NCBI GenBank assembly: GCA_044228695.1
Contig: JBGAUK010000001.1
Location: 45,966-109,965, forward strand
Length of the DNA stretch: 64,000 nucleotides
Direction: 5' to 3'
Origin: M0108 sp044228695
GTDB lineage: Bacteria; Pseudomonadota; Gammaproteobacteria; Chromatiales; Chromatiaceae
The notes under the pieces are model-generated. The model made no database searches. It was not told the origin of the DNA and was given only the letters and a program-made list of their open reading frames with translations. This document shows, piece after piece, positions 33,856 to 41,273 of the stretch. Each line of letters opens with the position of its first letter. The first letter of the stretch is position 1. Made by a program: the position numbers and the translations under genes.

Positions 33856-34682
33856 GGATTTGTTGCCAGCAGAGTGGAGAGGGCCTGGGAGCGGGCTTGG
33901 GCGGCGCGTACGGCCCGGGCGATCAGATTGGAAAAATCACCTTCCATCAGCACTTTGAGGGCGCATTCGGTGGTGCCGCCGGGGGAGGTTACGCGCTCGC
34001 GCAGCTCCTTGGGATCAAGACTGCTTTCCATGGCCATCCGGGCGGCGCCCAGGGCAGTCTGGATGGTCAGGAGCCGGGCGCTCTCGGCATCCAGGCCCAA
34101 CTCCACGGCCACCTTCTCCATTTCCTCCATGAGCAGGAAAAAATAGGCCGGGCCGCTACCGGAGACGGCGGTGACCGCATCCAGCAGGTCCTCTTCATCC
34201 ACCCAGCGGGTGAGGCCCCCGGCGCGCATGATGGTCTCGGCACGGTTACGTTGGCCGGGGCTGACCTCGGGGCTGGCGTGCAGGACGATGGCGCCCGCCT
34301 GAATCATGGCCGGGGTATTGGGCATGGTGCGCACCAGGGGACGCGGCCCCCCCAGCCAGGTCTGGATGCTGGCCTCGCGGATGCCTGCCATCACCGAGAT
34401 ATAGAGGGGGACCTTGGTGGTGACGGCCAGGCCCAGGCTGGAGCAGACGGCATGGGCCATCTGTGGCTTGACGCAGAGCAGCACCACGTCCGCCGCCCCC
34501 TGGGCCGTCGCGTTGTCCTGGGTAACCCGCACCCCATAGTGGCGCGCCAGCTGCTCCCGTTTGTCCGCGTCGGGCTCGCTGACCATGAGATCGGCCGGGT
34601 CGTAGCCATCGCTGATCAAGCCGGCGATCAGGCTGCTGGCCATATGGCCGCCCCCGATGAAGGCGATCGTCTCTCGTGTCAT
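33852..34682 (-). CDS. proC: Pyrroline-5-carboxylate reductase
   Basis: A 276-residue NAD(P)H-dependent enzyme for the last step of proline synthesis. The Rossmann motif is IAFIGGGHMASSLIAGL, VRTMPNTPAMIQAGA follows, and the signature near the C-terminus is LRERVTSPGGTTECALKVL. It overlaps yggT in the ATGA form. Order yggS-proC-yggT-yggU is conserved in gammaproteobacteria. Confidence 0.95.
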   Translation of the reverse strand: MTRETIAFIGGGHMASSLIAGLISDGYDPADLMVSEPDADKREQLARHYGVRVTQDNATAQGAADVVLLCVKPQMAHAVCSSLGLAVTTKVPLYISVMAGIREASIQTWLGGPRPLVRTMPNTPAMIQAGAIVLHASPEVSPGQRNRAETIMRAGGLTRWVDEEDLLDAVTAVSGSGPAYFFLLMEEMEKVAVELGLDAESARLLTIQTALGAARMAMESSLDPKELRERVTSPGGTTECALKVLMEGDFSNLIARAVRAAQARSQALSTLLATNP

Positions 34683-34742
34683 GTCACTTCAATTCCTGAG
34701 TTGGGACCTGGACGAGGATTCTAGACCAAGTTTCTCCTTGGA

Positions 34743-35441
34743 TTATGTTCTTGCGCCAAAAATGGCGGTGCCTATCCGCACCAGGGTCGCCCCCTCCGCG
34801 ATGGCGGCCTCCAGGTCATCCGACATCCCCATGGACAGCTCCCGGAGAGGGCAGTCCGGGCTGGCCAGACGATCCCGCAACTGGCGCAGCGCGAGAAAGG
34901 GCTGACGCTGCGCGGCCTCGCCCACCGCCGGGGCAGGCATGCCCATGAGCCCGACCACTTCCAGACCTGGCAGTTTACGGCAGGCGGCCAGCAAGGCAGC
35001 GGTTTCCTCCGGGGGGACGCCATTCTTGGTTGCCTCGCCGCTTACGTTGATCTGCAGACAGACCTTGAGGGGCGGCAGTCCCGGCGGGCGCTGTCGCGAA
35101 AGCCGTTCGGCATGGTGGGCATCGTCCAGGCCGTGAACCCAACGAAAATGCTCGGCAATCTGGCGGGTCTTGTTGGCCTGGATCTCGCCAATGAAATGCC
35201 ACTCCAGAGGCAGATCCGCCAGGTCTGCCATCTTGGCAATGGCCTCCTGGAGGTAGTTTTCACCGAAGGCCAGTTGGCCAGCGGCCTGGGCCGCGCGGAT
35301 GGCCCCGACACCCTGGCGCTTGCTGACCGCCAGGAGGGCGACGCTGCCGGGTTCGCGACCGAAGCGCCGCTCGGCGGCTCTGATCCGCTGCTGCACCTCA
35401 GCCAGATGGGCGGCGACGGCATGGTCGGCGGCAAGGGACAT
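34743..35441 (-). CDS. YggS family pyridoxal phosphate homeostasis protein
   Basis: A 232-residue PLP-binding TIM-barrel protein starting at ATG 35441 (MSLAADHAVAAHLAEVQ); a longer reading adds 47 unrelated residues. The PLP lysine is in LLAVSKRQG, and FGENYLQEAIAKM, WHFIGEIQANK and LSMGMSDDLEAAI are family hallmarks. It has no known catalytic activity and buffers free PLP. It lies between rdgB and proC. Confidence 0.94.
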   Translation of the reverse strand: MSLAADHAVAAHLAEVQQRIRAAERRFGREPGSVALLAVSKRQGVGAIRAAQAAGQLAFGENYLQEAIAKMADLADLPLEWHFIGEIQANKTRQIAEHFRWVHGLDDAHHAERLSRQRPPGLPPLKVCLQINVSGEATKNGVPPEETAALLAACRKLPGLEVVGLMGMPAPAVGEAAQRQPFLALRQLRDRLASPDCPLRELSMGMSDDLEAAIAEGATLVRIGTAIFGART

Positions 35442-35466
35442 GCTCGGCTCCGAGGGGGATGGCGGC

Positions 35467-36081
35467 TCAGCCCTCACTCTTGAGGTAGCGCACCAGCTTG
35501 GCCAGGGCCTGGCCGCGATGGCTGAGGCGGTTCTTGGTGACGGGGTCCAGCTCGGCGGAGCTGCAACCTTCGGTGGGGACAAAAAAGATGGGGTCGTAAC
35601 CGAAGCCGTTCTCGCCGCAGGGCGCCTCCAGGATGACGCCTTCCCAGGTGCCCTGACAGATCACCGGGGTCGGGTCCTCGGCGTGGCGCAGATAGACCAT
35701 GAGGCACTGAAAGCGGGCGGTACGCTCCGCCGTCGGTACCCCTTTCATGGCTTCGAGCAACAGGTTGAGATTGTCCAGATCCGAGGCCCCCCGTCCCGCG
35801 TAGCGGGCGGAATAGATGCCCGGAGCTCCCTTCAGGGCATCGACCTCGATACCGGAGTCGTCGGCGATGGCCGCCAACCCGCTATGGGCGGCGGCGTTGC
35901 GCGCCTTGAGAATGGCATTCTCGACGAAGCTCAGACCCGTCTCCTCCGCCTCGGCCACCCCCAGCTCGTCCTGGGGAATGACATGGATGTCCTCGGCGGC
36001 GAGCAGGGCATTGATCTCGCGCACCTTGCCCGCGTTGTTGCTGGCCAGGACGATGGATTCCCCATGATGGGTCTTGAGCAT
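35467..36081 (-). CDS. rdgB: XTP/dITP pyrophosphatase
   Basis: A 204-residue HAM1/RdgB house-cleaning enzyme that removes deaminated purine nucleotides. The phosphate-binding opening is VLASNNAGKVREINALL, with ADDSGIEVDALKGAPGIYSA and GENGFGYDPIFFVPTEG as conserved blocks. It leads the rdgB-yggS-proC-yggT run. The short gap to amt (36082-36113) holds no extra feature. Confidence 0.95.
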   Translation of the reverse strand: MLKTHHGESIVLASNNAGKVREINALLAAEDIHVIPQDELGVAEAEETGLSFVENAILKARNAAAHSGLAAIADDSGIEVDALKGAPGIYSARYAGRGASDLDNLNLLLEAMKGVPTAERTARFQCLMVYLRHAEDPTPVICQGTWEGVILEAPCGENGFGYDPIFFVPTEGCSSAELDPVTKNRLSHRGQALAKLVRYLKSEG

Positions 36082-36113
36082 GGCGGGCTTCTCCGGCTGA
36101 ATTTGAATCTAGG

Positions 36114-37319
36114 TCAAACCTCGCCGCGATTGTAGTCCGGTTGCGCCGTGATTTTATGGATACTGAGATCGGCGCCCAGGTACTCGTCCTCTTCACTCAG
36201 CCGCAGCCCCATCACCGCCTTAATGCCACCATAGATGAGGAAGCCGCCGCCGAAGGCAATCACCACCCCAGCCAGGCTGCCCGCCAGTTGGCTGCCGAAG
36301 GTCACGCCGCCCACCCCGCCCAAGGCCTGGAGCCCGAAGATACCGGCAGCGATGCCACCCCAGAGCCCACAGAGCCCGTGCAGGGGCCAGACACCCAGCA
36401 CGTCGTCGATGCGCCAGCGATTCTGGGTTAGGGTAAAGGCATAAACGAAGAGCCCGCCGGCCACGGCCCCGGTCACCAAGGCCCCGATGGGATGCATCAG
36501 GTCCGAGCCCGCGCACACCGCCACCAGACCAGCCAGTGGGCCGTTGTGCAGGAAGCCCGGGTCATTCTTGCCCGCGACCAGGGCCGCCAGGATGCCGCCG
36601 ACCATGGCCATCAGGGAGTTCACGGCCACCAGCCCGCTGACCGCCTCTATCGTCTGGGCGGACATGACGTTGAAGCCGAACCAGCCTACGGTGAGGGTCC
36701 AGGCACCGATCGAGAGGAAGGGGATGGAGGAGGGCGGGTGGCCGGTCATGCCGCCATCGGAGCGATAACGCCCTTGCCGGGGGCCCAGCAGCAGCACGGC
36801 GGCGAGACCGATCCAGCCGCCCACGGCATGCACCACGATGGAGCCGGCGAAGTCATGAAACGGTGCACCGAAGAGGTGCTCGATGAGCGACTGCATCCCG
36901 AGGTTGCCATTCCAGACCAGGCCCTCGAAGAAGGGATAGAGGAGCCCGACAATCAGCAGGGAAGCGAGCAACTGGGGGTTAAAGCGGGCACGCTCGGCAA
37001 TACCGCCCGAGACGATGGCCGGGATCGCGGCGGCAAAGGTCAGGAGAAAGAAGAACTTGACCAGGGCGTAGCCATGTTGGTTCTGGAGCGTCGCCGCGTC
37101 CGAGAAGAAATTGACCCCGTAGGCGATCCAGTAGCCCACGAAGAAATAGGCGATGGTCGAGACGGCAAAGTCGCTCATGATCTTCGCCAGGGCATTGACC
37201 TGATTCTTGGCCCGGACCGTCCCCAACTCCAGAAAGGCAAAGCCCGCGTGCATGGCGAGCACCATGACGGCGCCAATCAGGATGAAAAGAACGTCCCCGC
37301 CGGTCTTCACTGTCTCCAT
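36114..37319 (-). CDS. amt: Ammonium transporter
   Basis: A 401-residue Amt/MEP/Rh channel with about eleven hydrophobic helices. The signature DFAGSIVVHAVGGWIGLAAV is present, and AHAGFAFLELGTVRAKN-type sequence opens the protein without an obvious cleavable signal. It conducts ammonium or ammonia across the inner membrane. A glnK gene, its usual partner, is not adjacent on either side. A good sigma-54 promoter (37373-37388) predicts control by nitrogen status. Confidence 0.95.
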   Translation of the reverse strand: METVKTGGDVLFILIGAVMVLAMHAGFAFLELGTVRAKNQVNALAKIMSDFAVSTIAYFFVGYWIAYGVNFFSDAATLQNQHGYALVKFFFLLTFAAAIPAIVSGGIAERARFNPQLLASLLIVGLLYPFFEGLVWNGNLGMQSLIEHLFGAPFHDFAGSIVVHAVGGWIGLAAVLLLGPRQGRYRSDGGMTGHPPSSIPFLSIGAWTLTVGWFGFNVMSAQTIEAVSGLVAVNSLMAMVGGILAALVAGKNDPGFLHNGPLAGLVAVCAGSDLMHPIGALVTGAVAGGLFVYAFTLTQNRWRIDDVLGVWPLHGLCGLWGGIAAGIFGLQALGGVGGVTFGSQLAGSLAGVVIAFGGGFLIYGGIKAVMGLRLSEEDEYLGADLSIHKITAQPDYNRGEV

Positions 37320-37372
37320 GGAAAGCTACCTCGGTGCAAAGTGGTGTCGTGCAAAATGCGTGCGAGGTTAAC

Positions 37373-37388
37373 AGCAAAAATCGTGCCG
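37373..37388 (-). promoter_or_regulatory. Sigma-54 promoter for amt
   Basis: On the minus strand the sequence CGGCACGATTTTTGCT fits the -24/-12 consensus, with GG at 37387-37386 and GC at 37375-37374. The implied start is about 44 bp before the amt ATG. A second, weaker element (TCGCACGCATTTTGCA, 37365-37350) lies just downstream but lacks the GG. Confidence 0.6.
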
Positions 37389-37419
37389 GCAGGCGGGGAT
37401 GGCGTCAGGGGGGCGGCGG

Positions 37420-38136
37420 TCAGGCCAGACGGGCGTCGCGCTGGGCGGCGAGGATGTCACGGATGCCGCCCTCGGCCAGGTCCAGCAGGGCATTCATCTC
37501 GGCGCGGGAAAAGGTCGCCCCCTCCGCCGTGCCCTGGACCTCGATGAAACGTCCCTCGCCATCCATGACCACGTTCATATCGGTATGGGCGGTGCAATCC
37601 TCGGCATAATCCAGGTCGAGAACGGGCAACCCTTGATAGATGCCAACGGAGACGGCGCCAATCTGGGCGGTTAGGGGGTCGCGCTGGAGCTTGCCGGCGT
37701 CCATCAGCTTTTGCACCGCATCGCGCAGGGCCACCCAGGCGCCACTGATGGCGGCGGTGCGGGTCCCGCCATCGGCCTGCAGCACGTCGCAGTCCAGGGT
37801 CAGGGTGCGCTCGCCCAGGGCCTTGAGGTCCACCGCCGCGCGCAGGGAACGCCCGATCAGACGCTGGATCTCCAGGGTGCGTCCACCCTGCTTGCCCCGG
37901 GCCGCCTCGCGTTGCATGCGCTCGTTGGTGGAGCGCGGCAGCATGCCGTACTCCGCCGTGATCCAGCCGCTGCCCTTGCCCTTGAGGAAGGGCGGGACCC
38001 GCTCCTCGATACTGGCGGTGCAGAGCACCCGGGTGTCGCCGAATTCGGCCAGGACCGAGCCCTCGGCATGACGGGTGAAGGCCCGGGTAAAGCGCAGGGT
38101 GCGCATCTGATCGGGGCGGCGCAGGGAAGGACGCAT
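37420..38136 (-). CDS. rph: Ribonuclease PH
   Basis: A 238-residue phosphorolytic 3'-5' exoribonuclease that trims tRNA precursors. The ATG at 38136 gives MRPSLRRPDQMRTLRFTRAF, the family start; the same frame stays open far upstream antisense to yicC, which is not coding. Conserved blocks are RVLCTASIEERVPPFLKG, GWITAEYGMLPRST and QADGGTRTAAISGAWVAL. It is divergent from yicC. Confidence 0.96.
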   Translation of the reverse strand: MRPSLRRPDQMRTLRFTRAFTRHAEGSVLAEFGDTRVLCTASIEERVPPFLKGKGSGWITAEYGMLPRSTNERMQREAARGKQGGRTLEIQRLIGRSLRAAVDLKALGERTLTLDCDVLQADGGTRTAAISGAWVALRDAVQKLMDAGKLQRDPLTAQIGAVSVGIYQGLPVLDLDYAEDCTAHTDMNVVMDGEGRFIEVQGTAEGATFSRAEMNALLDLAEGGIRDILAAQRDARLA

Positions 38137-38280
38137 GGCGGTTGCTCGATAGTGGGTCAAAAGGGAAAGGCCCGCATCTTCGATGCTGGGGCGGTGCAGG
38201 TCAAATGGGGGGCTCGGGGGTATCATGGCGGCCTCGGGATTTATCCATCGTCCATCCATGCCGGGGAGCCGCACGCCACC

Positions 38281-39147
38281 ATGTCCAAGAGTATGACCGC
38301 CTTTGCCCGCGAGACCCACACGGGGGAACAGGGAGAGCTGACCTGGGAGCTGCGCTCCGTCAATCATCGATTCCTCGAAACCTTCGTGCGGCTGCCCGAG
38401 GACCTGCGCGCCCTGGAGACGGGGGTACGCGAGCGGATTTCCGCCCGTCTGGATCGCGGCAAGGTGGATTGCAGCCTGCGTTTCGCCCCCTCGCCCGCGG
38501 CAACGGGCGACCTGCGCATCAACCATCGCTATCTGGAACTGCTGATGGCGGCGGGCGCGGAAGTCGCGGAGCGGCTCGGCCGGCCCCCGGCCCCGGAGCC
38601 CTTCGACCTGCTGCGCTGGCCCGGAGTCCTGGCGGAACAGCGGCCGGATCTCGGCCCGGTGCAGGCCCAGGCCCTGACCTTGCTCGACCAGACCCTGGAT
38701 GTCCTGGTGGCGACGCGCGCCCGCGAGGGCGAGCGCCTGGCCCTGTTGATCCGCGACCGCTGCGACCGCCTGCTGGAGTGTGTTGTCAGCGTTCGGGAGC
38801 GCATGCCCCAGGTTATGGACGAGGTTCGCCGCCGCATTCTCGAGCGCCTCGAGGAGGTCCGCGCCGAACTCGACCCCAATCGTCTGGAACAGGAACTCGC
38901 CCTTCTCGCCCAACGCCTCGACGTGGACGAAGAGATGGACCGGCTCCAGGCCCATGTCCAGGAAGTGCGCGCCGTGGTCGCCACCGACAAACCCGTTGGC
39001 CGCCGCCTCGACTTCCTGATGCAGGAACTCAACCGCGAGGCCAACACCCTGGGCTCCAAATCCTCCGATCTGGTCGTCACCCGGCTGGCCGTGGATATGA
39101 AGGTTCTGATCGAGCAGATGCGGGAGCAGATTCAGAATTTGGAGTGA
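38281..39147 (+). CDS. yicC: YicC family endoribonuclease
   Basis: A 288-residue YicC protein starting at ATG 38281 (MSKSMTAFARETHTGEQGEL). The opening SMTAFAR, ELRSVNHRFLE and the C-terminal block GRRLDFLMQELNREANTLGSK with MKVLIEQMREQIQNLE are family hallmarks. E. coli YicC is an RNA endonuclease. In many gammaproteobacteria gmk and rpoZ follow; here a convergent BREX island follows after 71 bp. Confidence 0.95.
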   Translation: MSKSMTAFARETHTGEQGELTWELRSVNHRFLETFVRLPEDLRALETGVRERISARLDRGKVDCSLRFAPSPAATGDLRINHRYLELLMAAGAEVAERLGRPPAPEPFDLLRWPGVLAEQRPDLGPVQAQALTLLDQTLDVLVATRAREGERLALLIRDRCDRLLECVVSVRERMPQVMDEVRRRILERLEEVRAELDPNRLEQELALLAQRLDVDEEMDRLQAHVQEVRAVVATDKPVGRRLDFLMQELNREANTLGSKSSDLVVTRLAVDMKVLIEQMREQIQNLE

Positions 39148-39218
39148 CCCTTCCCCGGTGTCAAGGCGGGTCACGTCTATGTCATGACGGGCACCCTTTG
39201 GGGGCGTCGGACCTCGTC

Positions 39219-41273
39219 CTACTCCACCCCCAACGCCTTAAATACCGCATCCACCGGGTCGGCGTAGAAGGAGGTCTGAAATTTGGCGAACAGCTCGCCG
39301 GGGATGGTGGCGATGTCACGAACACTGGCCATGGGTAGCAGGATGCGCTTGGCCCCCGAATCAAAGGCCACCTGAAGACACTCGGCGAGGTTCTCGACGG
39401 GAATCACGCTCCCGCCCAGACTCATGTCGCCCAGCACGACCATCTGGCCCTGGATCGGCTTCTGGAGGATGCCCGAGCACAAGGCGACGAAGCCCGGCAA
39501 GGTCAGGGCCTTGGGGGCACCGCTGTTGTGGAGCTCGATGGTGTGCAGGTGGTAATCGTGATCGCCCGCCTTGGCCGACCCGCTGACGCGGCTGATGTTC
39601 GCCTTGAAGTAGTCGAAGGCCACCTTCACGGCTTCTTTCGCGGCGCTAATTGAGCCCAGACCGGAGACATTCAGCCGCCCGTTGCCCGCCGTGGTCTGAG
39701 TCTCCAGGCGATAGAGCCCCAGGTGCCCGCTGCCGCCGGTCGCCACGGTGTGGAGCACGCCCGGGTTCAGCGGACCATCCGGGATCAGCTTGTCGCCTCC
39801 CTGTTCCGGGACGCCGATGAAGCGCTCTTCGGCCGTCTCCGGGTCAAGGTAGGAGAAGTGGACATCGAAGAACTCCATGCCCCCAATCTTCTTGAGCTGT
39901 TCCTTGACCCGGCGGCGCGACTCAAGGGCATATTCCAGGCAGCGGCGCACCGCCTCCTTGTCGTAGTCACCCGCCGGGTAGAGCAGCTTGAGCAGGCCAG
40001 AGACGGTGCGGCGCACCGCGATGGTGTCGCGCTGGTTGAGGTCTCGGCCTAGACGGAAGTAGTGGTCGATGGCATCGGAGAAGTTGCGCTTGCGCATCTC
40101 CCGCATGAACTCGGCCAGGTAATCGGTGATCAGCCCATAGCGATTGGTGAAGAACTCCGGGCGCATCTTCGGTACTTCCCAGCCGGGAATGTAGGCATGG
40201 AAGCGATCGAAGAAGGCCGAGTCGATCATGGCCTCTGGGAAGGGCGCCAGCAGGTGGCTGGTCTTGACCAGGGTGTCCACTGGCTGGTTGATGTTGCCGA
40301 CGAACACCATGCTGGCGGACGCCTGGATGGCATCGCGCCCGCGGGCGAAGGATCCCGAGGCCATGAAGTCCTTCATGATCTGGACACCATCATTGTCCTT
40401 GAAGGAGATGCCCGCCACCTCGTCGAAGGCCACCACATCCCACAGGCCCACCAGCCCCACGACGCGGCGCGCCATGTTGTAGAAGAGGTTGGCCACGGTG
40501 GTCTGGCCGCCGGAGAGGAGGATGCTGTTGGGGCTGATCTCTTTGTAGAGGTGGCTCTTGCCCGTCCCGCGCGGCCCCAGTTCGCAGCAGTTGTAGTTGT
40601 TCTCGACGAAGGGAATCATCCGTGCCAACAAGTGCCACTTCACCCTTTCGGAGAGGTTCGCCGGCTCCATGCCCGTGGAGCGGCACAGCACATCGATCCA
40701 GTCCGTCTCCGAGAAACCCCTTCTACCCTCGAAAAACGCCTCCAGGTCCATGTTCGGCATCTGGATCGGCTTGAGATCCCCGATGGTGAAGGGCGAGCCC
40801 TTCTGGCCCTCTTCGAAGTAGTAATGAAGGGTGACGATGCACCAGATACCCCCGACCAGCAGCTTCTCGAACTGCTTGACGTAGCTACCGGGGATTTCGG
40901 CGTCCTTGACCCCTAAATTCGAGAGCAGGGCCTCGTAGAGGTCGCGCTTCTCGTTGAGCCGCACCGTCACCTTGTCGATGACCTTGTAGCTCCCACGCTC
41001 CTTGATCTTGGACTTGACCTTCTCCGCCTCATCCGGCCGCACATAGTTCTCGGCGAGGATCGTCTTCACCGTCTCCAGGCCGTCGCGGATGATCTCCTCG
41101 TCATCGGAGGCGCAATACATGCCGAGCAGGTACTCCAGCACATAGACGGGCACGTTCGCCCCTTCCTTGATCAGCTTGGTCAGGTCCTTGCGGACGACCT
41201 TGCCAGCGAAGTGGCGGTTAAGCAGCTCGTCCAGGCCGCCGTCGATCCTCGTCTCGCTAGGGTTAGAAGTCAT
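39219..41273 (-). CDS. brxL: BREX system Lon protease-like protein BrxL
   Basis: A 684-residue AAA+ protein of type 1 BREX phage defence. The N-terminal region (LDELLNRHFAGKVVRKDLTK) is BrxL-specific. Walker A is GPRGTGKSHL and Walker B lies in VVAFDEVAGISF. A Lon-like C-terminal domain follows with GDMSLGGSVIPVENLAE and AKRILLPMA. BrxL forms DNA-binding hexamer assemblies and is needed for defence in type 1 systems. It is the last gene of the island and overlaps pglZ by 11 bp. Confidence 0.95.
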   Translation of the reverse strand: MTSNPSETRIDGGLDELLNRHFAGKVVRKDLTKLIKEGANVPVYVLEYLLGMYCASDDEEIIRDGLETVKTILAENYVRPDEAEKVKSKIKERGSYKVIDKVTVRLNEKRDLYEALLSNLGVKDAEIPGSYVKQFEKLLVGGIWCIVTLHYYFEEGQKGSPFTIGDLKPIQMPNMDLEAFFEGRRGFSETDWIDVLCRSTGMEPANLSERVKWHLLARMIPFVENNYNCCELGPRGTGKSHLYKEISPNSILLSGGQTTVANLFYNMARRVVGLVGLWDVVAFDEVAGISFKDNDGVQIMKDFMASGSFARGRDAIQASASMVFVGNINQPVDTLVKTSHLLAPFPEAMIDSAFFDRFHAYIPGWEVPKMRPEFFTNRYGLITDYLAEFMREMRKRNFSDAIDHYFRLGRDLNQRDTIAVRRTVSGLLKLLYPAGDYDKEAVRRCLEYALESRRRVKEQLKKIGGMEFFDVHFSYLDPETAEERFIGVPEQGGDKLIPDGPLNPGVLHTVATGGSGHLGLYRLETQTTAGNGRLNVSGLGSISAAKEAVKVAFDYFKANISRVSGSAKAGDHDYHLHTIELHNSGAPKALTLPGFVALCSGILQKPIQGQMVVLGDMSLGGSVIPVENLAECLQVAFDSGAKRILLPMASVRDIATIPGELFAKFQTSFYADPVDAVFKALGVE

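Noticed and set aside
38137..39174. Upstream extension of rph to 584 residues
   Set aside because: The extension is antisense to yicC and has no similarity to RNase PH; the family start at 38136 accounts for the gene.
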